Source: Leptospira meyeri (GTDB lineage: Bacteria; Spirochaetota; Leptospiria; Leptospirales; Leptospiraceae). From it: a DNA stretch of 64,000 bases. Positions 8,963 through 17,735 of this stretch are shown here, one piece after another. Positions within the stretch are counted from its first letter, which is position 1. Each line of letters starts with the position of its first letter. The position numbers and the translations under genes are program-made. Where the stretch lies: positions 1,139,501 to 1,203,500 of the forward strand of contig NZ_SORO01000001.1 of assembly GCF_004368965.1 (NCBI RefSeq). Direction: 5' to 3'. The notes beneath the pieces were generated by a model. The model searched no databases. It was not told the origin of the DNA and was given only the letters and a program-made list of their open reading frames with translations.

Positions 8963-10933
8963 GTGACTCCGGTTTCACGTACAGAAGCACACCGCGTATT
9001 TGCCGACTTGTACCGTAAAACGCGGACACCGGAACACCAAGCGCTGATAGATGAGGCCATTTTAAAATCCAATGATGTTTTCATTCGAATTGATCTCATT
9101 CGCAAAGTGGATGAAGATTATGAAAATAAAAACAAACCCAAAAAAGAAGATGGTAGGGACCGCGGACTTCCCGAAAGAGAACAACCAAAAAGAGAAGTCA
9201 TTTCCAGGCCTATAACGCCAGAATCAAAACCAAAACGTTCTAGTGACTTAGTTACAATCGAAAGTGCCAAACAAAAACAAAGCCCCGCAAAAAAAAGAGC
9301 CATCGAACAAAGACAAGGTGGTGGTCTTCTTGCTGGTTTGTTTGGCGGTGGCGCCGGTAGTGTAAACAATTCCATTAGCAAGTTTGGAAAAGATACAGGG
9401 ACCATCGACATTGGACTTTTTGGAAGAAACCCAACCATTTCCAATAATGTAGAAAAACTTTTCCGAGGAATGAAAGAGGATGTTCTGATTCCAACCATCC
9501 AAGCCCTTCGCGTTTCAGAACAACAAGGTTGGAGGATTTGGACTCCCCTTGTTTATAATATCATCAACAACTTTAATAAGTTTTATAATGCATTCGCCTC
9601 TTTGGATGCTTTGATTTTGGATAAAATTTCTGCCGATATCTTTTTAGAGCGTTCTCTAAAAATGCAAATGTTCTATGTTCGCTTTTTACAAAGAAGTGAT
9701 GCGAATGATATTATTTTATCCAATCTTCCAGATATTGTCAAAATGGATGATAAACTCACACCGAAACTCGGCAAAATTATGGAAGGTGTGAATTATGCGC
9801 TTAACTTAGAAAACACCAAACCAAAGCTATCTGATGCGATCACTGCGTTTTATATTGTAGCAAAAAAGAAAATGTTTACTTGGCCAGAGATTGTTTCTGA
9901 CTTACGTGTTCCTGCCATCCAAGAACATAAATTCCAAGCAGCAAGGGAAATCCAAAAAGAAGTGGAGATCACCGTTGCAAAAATTTCTGACGATATCAAC
10001 ACAAGAACTTTCAAAAAAGAAGAACTAACGAATTTACGTTCTCGTTATTTTTCCATAGATGATAAAGGGAAAATCAGTTTTGATTTTTTAAATGCGGTTG
10101 TGGATGATTTTATGGCTCACCATATGCCCGAGTCAGCCAAAAGCCAAACAGTCAAAAATAGTTATAAATCACAACCACATAGACTCGTTTATCTTTTGTT
10201 ACGTGACTTACAAACAGTTTACATCAATTTAATCGAAGGATATGTTCGTCTTGGTGACAAAAACCAAAACCAAGAACTCCTTCTCATCCAACCGGGACTT
10301 TTTAGAAACGAAATCGACCAACTCAATTCACTCGTTCGAACCATCGACAACTTCAATAAAAAATTCCCTAGTTTTCAATATAGTTTCCAACAATACGGAA
10401 TGGATTACAGCACGGGGAATGCAGCAAACGATCAAATTGCAGGAACGATTGTGCAAGCTTTACAAGAAGCATCTGAGTTCTTTGGAAGTTTTGCAAATAA
10501 ACTCAATATCATTGTAGAAAACCATTTGATGGCAAAAGTCACTGAATCCAAAGGAAAAGTGAACGATAAAATCGTATCTACAAAAGATAAGGTCATTGAA
10601 GAAGTAAAAATTGCACAAAGGTTTATTCCTCATTTTGACAAAATGGTTGTGGCCAAAGAAAGAATTAACGGGATGAAGGTGGAAGATGTGTTCATCCAAT
10701 TCACCAAATACCTCTATAACTATGCAGTGATCTTTAAAGATCCGGCGACCACTTCCAAACTCACAGCTCATCGTAAAATCGAACAAGAACTGATCAAATT
10801 GAATAAAGAATATGAAAGACTCACTTATTCCACTTTCCACAAAGAAGCTGGAAACACAGGAAATTCTGAGTCTTCCGAAAACCAAGCTGATTCCGATACA
10901 ATGAATGTTTCAGAATCGGAAGGAGAATCATGA
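8963..10933 (+). CDS. 656-residue protein of unknown function
   Basis: I do not recognise this family. The protein has no signal peptide or membrane helix, so it is probably cytoplasmic. Residues 35-120 are charged and low-complexity (KNKPKKEDGRDRG and similar). A glycine patch (GGGLLAGLFGGGAGS, about residues 123-137) follows, then about 450 residues of predominantly helical sequence. The tail is acidic and serine-rich. It starts with GTG after an AAAGGAG Shine-Dalgarno, 2 bases after the lolA-like gene, and overlaps trpS by ATGA. That is tight translational coupling between a lipoprotein carrier and a tRNA synthetase. A scaffold or regulatory role is only a guess. Confidence 0.85.
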   Translation: MTPVSRTEAHRVFADLYRKTRTPEHQALIDEAILKSNDVFIRIDLIRKVDEDYENKNKPKKEDGRDRGLPEREQPKREVISRPITPESKPKRSSDLVTIESAKQKQSPAKKRAIEQRQGGGLLAGLFGGGAGSVNNSISKFGKDTGTIDIGLFGRNPTISNNVEKLFRGMKEDVLIPTIQALRVSEQQGWRIWTPLVYNIINNFNKFYNAFASLDALILDKISADIFLERSLKMQMFYVRFLQRSDANDIILSNLPDIVKMDDKLTPKLGKIMEGVNYALNLENTKPKLSDAITAFYIVAKKKMFTWPEIVSDLRVPAIQEHKFQAAREIQKEVEITVAKISDDINTRTFKKEELTNLRSRYFSIDDKGKISFDFLNAVVDDFMAHHMPESAKSQTVKNSYKSQPHRLVYLLLRDLQTVYINLIEGYVRLGDKNQNQELLLIQPGLFRNEIDQLNSLVRTIDNFNKKFPSFQYSFQQYGMDYSTGNAANDQIAGTIVQALQEASEFFGSFANKLNIIVENHLMAKVTESKGKVNDKIVSTKDKVIEEVKIAQRFIPHFDKMVVAKERINGMKVEDVFIQFTKYLYNYAVIFKDPATTSKLTAHRKIEQELIKLNKEYERLTYSTFHKEAGNTGNSESSENQADSDTMNVSESEGES

Positions 10934-11898
10934 GAGTCCTTACTGGATTACAACCATCTGGCAAACTTCATTTAGGTAATTATTTTTCTGCGATTAAAAA
11001 AATTTTAGACTACCAATCCAAAGAAGAATTATTTCTTTTCATTGCAAACTTACATGCACTCACAACCTTCCGATCCAAAGAAGAATTAAAGAATTTCACC
11101 TTAGAGTGCGCAATTGACTTACTAGCATTAGGTGTCGATCCTAAAAAAACAGTTTTCTGGGTTCAAAGTGATGTTCCCGAAGTCACAGAACTCACTTGGT
11201 ATTTATCTCAATCCATCACCGTCTCTCAATTGCAATTGGCACATTCTTTTAAAGATAAAGTAGCAAAAGGTTTTGTCCCTGGAGCCGGACTTTTTACTTA
11301 TCCAGTACTAATGGCAAGTGACATCTTACTTTTTTCTGCAGAAAAAGTTCCCGTTGGCAAAGATCAAAAACAACATTTAGAATTTGCTCGTGACATTGCC
11401 GAAAGATTTAATACACAATTTGGTTCGGTTTTGACCATCCCTGAACCGGATATTGATGAAAATACGGCGACAGTTCCAGGTGTGGACGGGGCAAAGATGT
11501 CGAAGTCTTACAAAAACACGATCGACTTCTTTGGGACAGAAAAAGAAATCAAAAAGAAAGTAATGTCGATTGTGAGTGATTCGAAGGCCGTAGAGGAACC
11601 AAAGGATCCAGAAACTTCTGTGATCTTTCAAATCCATTCTCTTTTTCTTTCTCCTTCCGAGAAAGAATCACAAATTGAAAAATACAAACGTGGTGGGGCT
11701 GGATACGGAGATCTCAAAAAAGATCTTTTGGATTCCATCTTAACTCACTTTGTTTCTTTCCGGTCCAAACGTGAAGAACTAGCACAAAACTTGGATTATG
11801 TGCACCAAGTCCTCAAAGAAGGAAAAGAAAAAGCGCAAACGGTCGCCCAGGCAAAAATCATAGACGTTCGGAAAACTCTCGGTATTTATCCTTTTTAA
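10930..11898 (+). CDS. trpS: tryptophan-tRNA ligase
   Basis: A 322-residue class I aminoacyl-tRNA synthetase that charges tRNA-Trp. Near the N-terminus GLQPSGKLHLGNYFSAIK contains the HIGH-equivalent motif, and VDGAKMSKSYKNTIDFF contains KMSKS. Family signatures FLFIANLHALT, WYLSQSITVSQLQLAHSFKDK and MASDILLF are all present. Length is normal for bacterial TrpRS. The start codon overlaps the stop of the upstream 656-aa gene (ATGA), so translation is probably coupled. Confidence 0.97.
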   Translation: MRVLTGLQPSGKLHLGNYFSAIKKILDYQSKEELFLFIANLHALTTFRSKEELKNFTLECAIDLLALGVDPKKTVFWVQSDVPEVTELTWYLSQSITVSQLQLAHSFKDKVAKGFVPGAGLFTYPVLMASDILLFSAEKVPVGKDQKQHLEFARDIAERFNTQFGSVLTIPEPDIDENTATVPGVDGAKMSKSYKNTIDFFGTEKEIKKKVMSIVSDSKAVEEPKDPETSVIFQIHSLFLSPSEKESQIEKYKRGGAGYGDLKKDLLDSILTHFVSFRSKREELAQNLDYVHQVLKEGKEKAQTVAQAKIIDVRKTLGIYPF

Positions 11899-11940
11899 AA
11901 CGGAAAGAACCAAAAATAGATTTTTTTTACCTCTCCGGAT

Positions 11941-13773
11941 ATGAAGCCGGAGACTTACTTACTCCCCAGAGCCGATTTTGGTTGGTTCTCACTTGGAATC
12001 TGCGGAACTGCCTTCCTCATGAAACTGGGAACAAAAACTCCCGGGTTTCATTCTCTCTTAGTCTTTACGTTTCTCGCCCTCTTCCTCCTTTATTCAGTCC
12101 TTCCGAGATTGACTTCACACCAAAGTGACAAAAGAATTTACCTTTGTTTCTTTGCCTCCTTTCTCTTTTTGTTTCTTGCTGACTTTCAAGGACAAACACA
12201 CAAAAGAATCACAAATCCCTTTTTTCGTTCTCATTTAGAAAATCAGATCAAACAATCCCCTCTCAGTAAATTTGAATCACGTATCGTCATGGGTTTTGTG
12301 ACTGGATCCACAAAGGAAATTCCGGTCGATTTTAAAGATCTGGCGAAAGAATCAGGCATCTTACACTTGTTTGCTGCCTCAGGCCTTCATTTGGGGATTT
12401 TTGTTGGTTCCATACAGTTTTTTGGAAATCTATGCTTTCCAAAACGTAAATGGATTTCTTTATTCCTATCGTTAAGTCTGGGATTTATCTATTTGGCTGC
12501 TCTGGATTTTCCAGTATCATTTTTACGAGCCTACCTATTTGTTTTTTTGACTCTCACAGCTTCTTTGTTCTACAGAAAAATTGGACCTGCCGATTTACTC
12601 CTCATTTCCTCCGCTTGCATTGCATTTTTTCTATTTTATGATTTTTTAAGCATTGGATTTTTGTTATCCTTTGGAGCGGTCTTTGGAATTTTTTTTATAA
12701 AACCAAATCTCGATAAACTTATATTTCCTGATTCAAAATCCTTTCTTAAAGAGAATCTTCATCTAACAATTGCTTGTTCACTTTGTAGTTTTCCCATTCT
12801 TGTCTATTATTTTCGCTCTTTTTCTTTTGGAGGGATTGGAATTAACTTTTTATTGGTTCCAATGGCAGGAATTCTTTTGCCAACACTTTATATGACTTTA
12901 TTTGTACAAAGCCTTGTTCCCAGTTTTTTATTAGAACCACTTACATCTTGGATTTGGGTTCCAACCTCATTTGAACTCTCTATTTTTCTAAAATTATTTC
13001 ATTTTTTTTCTGAATATGGCCGGGGATATAAAACGTGGATGAACGTTCCTAAAGATCTTTTTGCCCTTTCCGTATTTCTCATTCTATGCATTCCCTTTTA
13101 TTCCAAACTTCGATTTTTAAACCGACCCATTTTAAGATTTTGTTTTTATATTCTTCCAAGTTTGTTTTTCGGATTTTCTTACTTTTACCCCACACAACCC
13201 TTTCTCCCAAAATTCATAACAAAACTTGGAAAAGGAAATCTTTCCATTCGTTTCGAAGATCATTTATATCTGTTTGGAACTTGTTATTCTAAAAAATTGA
13301 CGGAACCGTCACCTGGATTTCCTCCACCAAAATCCATTTCTTTTGAATCAGAGTCTTGTTTGCCTGGAGTTCTTTCTCAAATCAAAAACCACCAAATAAC
13401 GGACGTTTTTTGGCATGGAACATCCCATTCAGAAAATTGGATCCGTCAATTCCAACTTCCTATCAAACTAAAAAACCAAAAAATTTTAGGTGCGGAGATG
13501 AACCCAGTTTTTTCCATCATTCGTTTTGATGGGAATCCCAAGGGTGTAGAACAGTTTTTAAAACAAACGAGAGAAGCGGACCGATCCAAAACCAACCCAG
13601 ATTGGAAAGGTGTTTTACTTTTGGATTTCCCCCCTTGGAAAAAAAAGGAAGCGAATGAATGGATCCAATACCAAAAACTACTTGGGATTTCTACTGCTTG
13701 GAAAATGATACTCGTTGAGGAAACTTTTGAAATCCCCTTACGCGACTATCTCCAACATCCAGACCTATTTTGA
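11941..13773 (+). CDS. comEC: ComEC/Rec2-family DNA-uptake channel protein
   Basis: A 610-residue polytopic protein. The competence-domain signature is clear: LAKESGILHLFAASGLHLGIF, followed by a run of hydrophobic helices (FPVSFLRAYLFVFLTLTASLFYRK is the usual second signature). ComEC forms the inner-membrane channel for single-stranded DNA in natural transformation. The C-terminal 180 residues are polar, but I see none of the HxHxDH motifs of the metallo-beta-lactamase domain found in longer ComEC proteins, so this is a form with a short or degenerate nuclease-like domain. Its end overlaps the rsmA start by about 47 bases. Confidence 0.85.
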   Translation: MKPETYLLPRADFGWFSLGICGTAFLMKLGTKTPGFHSLLVFTFLALFLLYSVLPRLTSHQSDKRIYLCFFASFLFLFLADFQGQTHKRITNPFFRSHLENQIKQSPLSKFESRIVMGFVTGSTKEIPVDFKDLAKESGILHLFAASGLHLGIFVGSIQFFGNLCFPKRKWISLFLSLSLGFIYLAALDFPVSFLRAYLFVFLTLTASLFYRKIGPADLLLISSACIAFFLFYDFLSIGFLLSFGAVFGIFFIKPNLDKLIFPDSKSFLKENLHLTIACSLCSFPILVYYFRSFSFGGIGINFLLVPMAGILLPTLYMTLFVQSLVPSFLLEPLTSWIWVPTSFELSIFLKLFHFFSEYGRGYKTWMNVPKDLFALSVFLILCIPFYSKLRFLNRPILRFCFYILPSLFFGFSYFYPTQPFLPKFITKLGKGNLSIRFEDHLYLFGTCYSKKLTEPSPGFPPPKSISFESESCLPGVLSQIKNHQITDVFWHGTSHSENWIRQFQLPIKLKNQKILGAEMNPVFSIIRFDGNPKGVEQFLKQTREADRSKTNPDWKGVLLLDFPPWKKKEANEWIQYQKLLGISTAWKMILVEETFEIPLRDYLQHPDLF

Positions 13774-14602
13774 AGCCAAAGGAATTCGAGCCCAAAAGAA
13801 ATTTGGGCAAAACTTCCTCATTGACCAGAACATAGTCGATTTTATCGTAAAATCCGCAGAACCTTTGTTAACTAATGATATTTCCTTAGCAGAAATTGGA
13901 ATTGGCCTCGGGACTCTCACTTATCCCGTTCTCAGCTTGGACAAAAAAACCTATCTATTCGAAATCGATCATGCTTATATCCAATTGGCTAAAGACGAAA
14001 TTTTACCAAAGTTTCCAAAAGCTTTGTTATTTGAGGGAGATGCATTAAAAAATCTCTTTCATATTTACCAAGAAGCGGTTTTTGTATTTGGGAACTTGCC
14101 CTACCACCTAACTACGGAGATTATCAATACCCTTGTCATCCACTGTCGCAATTTTCGAGGGGGAATTTTTATGGTACAAAAGGAATTTGCCGAACGCCTT
14201 GTCAAAGAAACCTCGTCTTTATCTGTTTTTCTCTCTGCATTTTGCGATGTGAAATATCTAAAGACAGTTCATAAAAATTGTTTTTTCCCCATTCCCAAAA
14301 TCCATTCCGCCCTGATCCTACTTTCTCCCAAAAAGGAATCGAAAGAAAACCAATGGAAACTCAAAAACGAAACGGAGGTAGAGCTCTGGTCGAGAATGCT
14401 TCGCACTTTATTTTGGGGAAAACGAAAACAGATTCAGGTAAGCCTAAGAGAATCGCCTTTTTCGGAGGACCCAGACTTTCGTGAGGCATTGGGAAAAGCC
14501 ATCCAAGACGCAGAAATCCCACCCACAGCAAGACCTGAGGAATTGAACCGTGAACAATTTCTGACCCTGGGTCAACATTTACTTGACCATTTGTCAAAAT
14601 GA
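13727..14602 (+). CDS. rsmA: 16S rRNA (adenine1518-N6/adenine1519-N6) dimethyltransferase
   Basis: A 291-residue SAM-dependent methyltransferase (KsgA) that dimethylates two adjacent adenines near the 3' end of 16S rRNA. Visible motifs are KKFGQNFLIDQNIVDFIV at the N-terminus, EIGIGLGTLTYPVL (SAM motif I), LFEIDHAYIQ (motif II) and FGNLPYHLTTEI (motif IV, NLPY catalytic). The upstream TTG at 13715 would give four extra residues. I prefer the TTG at 13727 because GAGGAAA lies at proper distance before it and the product then begins MKSPYATISNIQTYFEAKGI, as usual for the family. It overlaps comEC. Confidence 0.93.
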   Translation: MKSPYATISNIQTYFEAKGIRAQKKFGQNFLIDQNIVDFIVKSAEPLLTNDISLAEIGIGLGTLTYPVLSLDKKTYLFEIDHAYIQLAKDEILPKFPKALLFEGDALKNLFHIYQEAVFVFGNLPYHLTTEIINTLVIHCRNFRGGIFMVQKEFAERLVKETSSLSVFLSAFCDVKYLKTVHKNCFFPIPKIHSALILLSPKKESKENQWKLKNETEVELWSRMLRTLFWGKRKQIQVSLRESPFSEDPDFREALGKAIQDAEIPPTARPEELNREQFLTLGQHLLDHLSK

Positions 14603-14621
14603 TGGCAAAATTAACACCGCT

Positions 14622-15863
14622 ATGTTCGAGAATTTCACACCTCCGCCCATTGTTACCTATGCCATTCCTGTATTCTTCTTACTCATTGGAATCGAAGTCT
14701 ACATTGGATACCGCAAAAACAAAGCCCTCTACCGGTTAAACGATTCCATCGCCGACTTGAGCACGGGGATCATTTCCCAAATCTGGGGACTTTTCCAAAA
14801 AGGGATTGGACTCTTTGCTTATTTTTATATCTACGAACACTTCCGTTTTTTTGAATTTGCCATGACCAACCCTTGGGCTTGGATCCTTTGTATTATCGGA
14901 CAAGACTTTTGTTATTATTGGTCTCATCGTTTAGCTCACGAAGTCAATATCCTCTGGGCAGGTCATGTCATCCACCACCACAGCGAAGAATACAATTTAG
15001 TAGTGGCCCTCCGCCAAACAGGGCTCGGTGGGATTGTCTCTTGGATTTTTTATGTTCCTTTGGCTCTGATTGGATTCCACCCTTGGATGTATCTTGCCAG
15101 CGGACAAATCAATCTCATTTACCAATTTTGGGTGCATACCAAAGCAGTGGGTAAAATTGGAAAGATTGGTGAATTCCTTCTCTCGACTCCTTCCCACCAC
15201 CGTGTCCACCATGCAATCAATCCGATCTATATTGATAAAAACCATGGTGGGATCTTTATTATCTTTGATCGTATGTTTGGCACTTTCCAAGAAGAAACAG
15301 AACCTTGTGTGTATGGAACTGTCAAACCCCTCCGTAGTTTCAATCCAGTGTATGCCAATATCCATTACTACTGGGAACTGATCAAACAAGCGGCCAGTGC
15401 TCCGTATTTCTTAGATAAAATTAAGGTATTTTTCAAGCCACCAGGTTGGTATCCAAGAGAAGGAACAAAACCAGCAGGATTTTTGCCTATCCCCGAGGTT
15501 CGCCCTGAAACTTTTCATAAATATGATCCGAAACCCCAATCGGAAGTGAGAACATACACGACAACTTGGTTTGTTCTCGTCCTCCTATTGTCCTTTGCCT
15601 TTCTTTTGTTTGTGACAAAATTTTCGATGGTCTCTCAAATCCTTGTGACCGTTTGGGTGACTTTGTCCCTACTTGCCATCAATGCTCTGATCGAAGGAAA
15701 GTCCTGGGCGGGAGCCATGGAAATTACAAGGCTCCTCTTTGGATTTCTCGTCCTAGGTTACTTTGGTGTGGGTTGGGCTTATTATGCGATTGGAATTGTC
15801 TGCCTCCTCGTGGCTGGAATCTACCTTTATCGCACCAGCGGACAGAAAGCCCAGGCAGCCTGA
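14622..15863 (+). CDS. sterol desaturase / fatty acid hydroxylase family membrane di-iron enzyme
   Basis: A 413-residue membrane protein starting at the ATG at 14622 (an in-frame TTG at 14583, inside rsmA, is less likely). The histidine boxes of the family are in order: WSHRLAHEVN, GHVIHHHSEEYN, and STPSHHRVHHAIN, with a further histidine in YQFWVHTKAV. These bind the di-iron centre that hydroxylates or desaturates lipids with O2. The pattern and the extra C-terminal membrane region resemble alkylglycerol monooxygenase (TMEM195)-like members. The true substrate in this organism is unknown. It sits just after rsmA and is closed by a strong terminator. Confidence 0.88.
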   Translation: MFENFTPPPIVTYAIPVFFLLIGIEVYIGYRKNKALYRLNDSIADLSTGIISQIWGLFQKGIGLFAYFYIYEHFRFFEFAMTNPWAWILCIIGQDFCYYWSHRLAHEVNILWAGHVIHHHSEEYNLVVALRQTGLGGIVSWIFYVPLALIGFHPWMYLASGQINLIYQFWVHTKAVGKIGKIGEFLLSTPSHHRVHHAINPIYIDKNHGGIFIIFDRMFGTFQEETEPCVYGTVKPLRSFNPVYANIHYYWELIKQAASAPYFLDKIKVFFKPPGWYPREGTKPAGFLPIPEVRPETFHKYDPKPQSEVRTYTTTWFVLVLLLSFAFLLFVTKFSMVSQILVTVWVTLSLLAINALIEGKSWAGAMEITRLLFGFLVLGYFGVGWAYYAIGIVCLLVAGIYLYRTSGQKAQAA

Positions 15864-15897
15864 TCTCTTTTCGAATCAATAGCGGATCACAATCTCT

Positions 15898-15924
15898 TTC
15901 CTACCAGATTCTTTCTGGTAGGAA
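15898..15924 (+). terminator. intrinsic terminator after the desaturase gene
   Basis: TTCCTACCAGA (15898-15908) and TCTGGTAGGAA (15914-15924) make an 11-bp perfect stem with a five-base loop. The bases after it (GTTTGGTTTCC) are T-rich but broken. It ends the run that starts with etfB or the lolA-like gene. Confidence 0.7.
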
Positions 15925-16016
15925 GTTTGGTTTCCCCCTCTGAACACTGCTCTCTAATCATTTTAACTACAGAAAAACAGGTGACCTGAAAACCACTCTC
16001 AGTGTTATGTCACATA

Positions 16017-16088
16017 AATGCCATGAATAGGGCGGATTCCTTCGACCGTTCCCCTTGACCGGACGAGGGCCCGTGAGAATTTGGCATT
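16017..16088 (+). other. GC-rich, possibly structured region before the M23 peptidase gene
   Basis: AATGCCA (16017-16023) is complementary to TGGCATT (16082-16088). The bases enclosed are distinctly GC-richer than the flanks and include CCGTTCCCC, TTGACCGG and GAGGGCCCG. A small palindrome CAGGTGACCTG lies just upstream at 15979-15989. This may be a folded 5' UTR or a regulator site. It matches no riboswitch class I can recognise by eye. Confidence 0.3.
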
Positions 16089-16115
16089 GCACCAGAATTT
16101 TTGAGGCGAAATGAG

Positions 16116-16901
16116 ATGAAGCGAAACCGAAGTTACTATATCATTCTAGTCCTAATCCTGTTTGTAGTGACCTACTCCGCCTATGCGGCCTACCAGAAGC
16201 AAAAAAATGGTCCTGTTTTTTTGGACAACCATGTCTTCCAACGTTATAACGAGCAGTGGGGTCTTTGGGTAGACCTAAATGCAGAGAAAAAAAGCCTACT
16301 CGAAAAGGCTTCTGAGTTTGGGATCCTTGCCCAAGAGGTAATGGAGATCAATAACCTCAAAGAGGCAGATCTTCCTCGTTTGAAACGTTCCATTTTCTTT
16401 CCTTATTCTGCAGAATATATGCGGGGACTCCAAGAAAAAGAACTCTTCCGCGAAACTGTCGAATCTCCCATTGACCAATTCATTTGGCCAGTTTTACCCA
16501 ATCACAAATCCCGAATCTCTTCTCGGATTGGAAGGCGCTGGAACACCTGGCACACGGGTCTCGACATCGCCATTCCGAAAAATTCCGTTGTCCTTTCTGC
16601 CGCAGACGGAGTGGTAGAAGAAGCAGGTCGCAGCGGGGATTATGGCTTGGCAGTCAAAATTTACCACCATGACATGAATCATTTTCATACAGTGTATGGC
16701 CATAACCAAGAGTTACTTGTAAAACCTGGGGATGTGGTTCGCAAAGGACAGATCATTGCTTTTTCCGGAAATACCGGAAAGTCCACTGGTCCTCATGTCC
16801 ATTTTGAAGTTCGATTTCACAATGTTTATCTCAATCCAGAAAACTTTCTCACTCCCTATGAAGAAGGAGTTGCCACAAGCATCGTTGGATTTGCAGACTA
16901 A
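16116..16901 (+). CDS. M23 family zinc endopeptidase (LytM-like)
   Basis: A 261-residue protein with one N-terminal membrane segment (SYYIILVLILFVVTYSAYAAY), a spacer of about 110 residues with a weak LysM-like stretch, and a C-terminal peptidase M23 domain. Zinc ligands and catalytic residues are present: WHTGLDIAIP (HxxxD), YGHNQELLV, and TGPHVHFEVR (HxH). It should cut peptidoglycan cross-links in the periplasm, and no ligand is missing. I chose the ATG at 16116; a TTG at 16101 would add five residues. The gene follows a terminator and a GC-rich leader and precedes the HAD phosphatase by 6 bases. Confidence 0.9.
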   Translation: MKRNRSYYIILVLILFVVTYSAYAAYQKQKNGPVFLDNHVFQRYNEQWGLWVDLNAEKKSLLEKASEFGILAQEVMEINNLKEADLPRLKRSIFFPYSAEYMRGLQEKELFRETVESPIDQFIWPVLPNHKSRISSRIGRRWNTWHTGLDIAIPKNSVVLSAADGVVEEAGRSGDYGLAVKIYHHDMNHFHTVYGHNQELLVKPGDVVRKGQIIAFSGNTGKSTGPHVHFEVRFHNVYLNPENFLTPYEEGVATSIVGFAD

Positions 16902-16907
16902 GTATTA

Positions 16908-17735
16908 GTGACTAACCTGACAAAGAACAGTTGGACGGACGAAATTTTCGACCGTCTGACATCCATCATACCTAAAGCACCAGGCATTGCCTGTTTTGAT
17001 TTCGATAACACACTCATTCGCAACGACTTCGGTGAAAAGATCATGGATGAACTCCTCCATGATGGGCTTAAATTTGTGCCGCATGATTTATCCGAATTTT
17101 TTCGAGATAAAGAACTTTGGAGGGACCATACAAAATTAAGTTTTGCCGAAAAGGAACGATTGGTTTGGGAAGAATACACCTACCAATTAAAAGAATACGG
17201 AATCGAAAGAGGATACCGCTGGACTAGTTTTATCTTTCAGGGAATGGACAAGGTAGAATACTATGAAGTATCGAGAAGGGCCTGGGAGCGAGTCAATCAC
17301 TACGACAAAGATTCCGGCGTATTTCCCCAAGTGGAAATGAAAGATCTAATCGCTTATTTAAACTACTACAATTGGACAGTGTACATTGTAACCGCATCTC
17401 CTGAACCCGGGATTGCGGCCATTTCCCACCTCTTCCCCGTGGAAGAATCCAAGGTCATTGGGATGAGACAAGAGTTAGGTGAAAACGGGAAATACACTCA
17501 CAAACTGATTGAACCTTATACATATGGGGAAGGAAAAGTAAAAGCCATCGAAGAAAGAATTGGTGTATATCCAGACCTTGCGTTTGGAGATTCCTTTAAC
17601 GACTACCCGATGCTTTGCCGAGCCAAACAAATGGCCGTAGCCATCAACAGAGACAATCCTGAATTTGCCTCTGCCTGTGCAAACAAAGGAATTTATATCC
17701 AACCCTATTTTACTTTTCCTCCTGTGCTGACATGA
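16908..17735 (+). CDS. HAD-superfamily phosphatase, SerB-like
   Basis: A 275-residue hydrolase. Motif I is CFDFDNTLIRNDFG (nucleophile and acid aspartates), motif II is in VYIVTASPEP, and motif III/IV is LAFGDSFNDYPML with its metal-binding aspartates. The cap insertion between motifs I and II is helical, as in phosphoserine-phosphatase-type or phosphocholine-type HAD enzymes. The substrate is not certain. The start is GTG at 16908 with no clear Shine-Dalgarno. The stop overlaps the start of the RsmI-like gene (ATGA), so the two are co-translated. Confidence 0.85.
   Translation: MTNLTKNSWTDEIFDRLTSIIPKAPGIACFDFDNTLIRNDFGEKIMDELLHDGLKFVPHDLSEFFRDKELWRDHTKLSFAEKERLVWEEYTYQLKEYGIERGYRWTSFIFQGMDKVEYYEVSRRAWERVNHYDKDSGVFPQVEMKDLIAYLNYYNWTVYIVTASPEPGIAAISHLFPVEESKVIGMRQELGENGKYTHKLIEPYTYGEGKVKAIEERIGVYPDLAFGDSFNDYPMLCRAKQMAVAINRDNPEFASACANKGIYIQPYFTFPPVLT

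Noticed and set aside
10460..10885. A 141-aa minus-strand frame
   Set aside because: It is antisense to the 656-aa protein, with no start signal and no recognisable domain.
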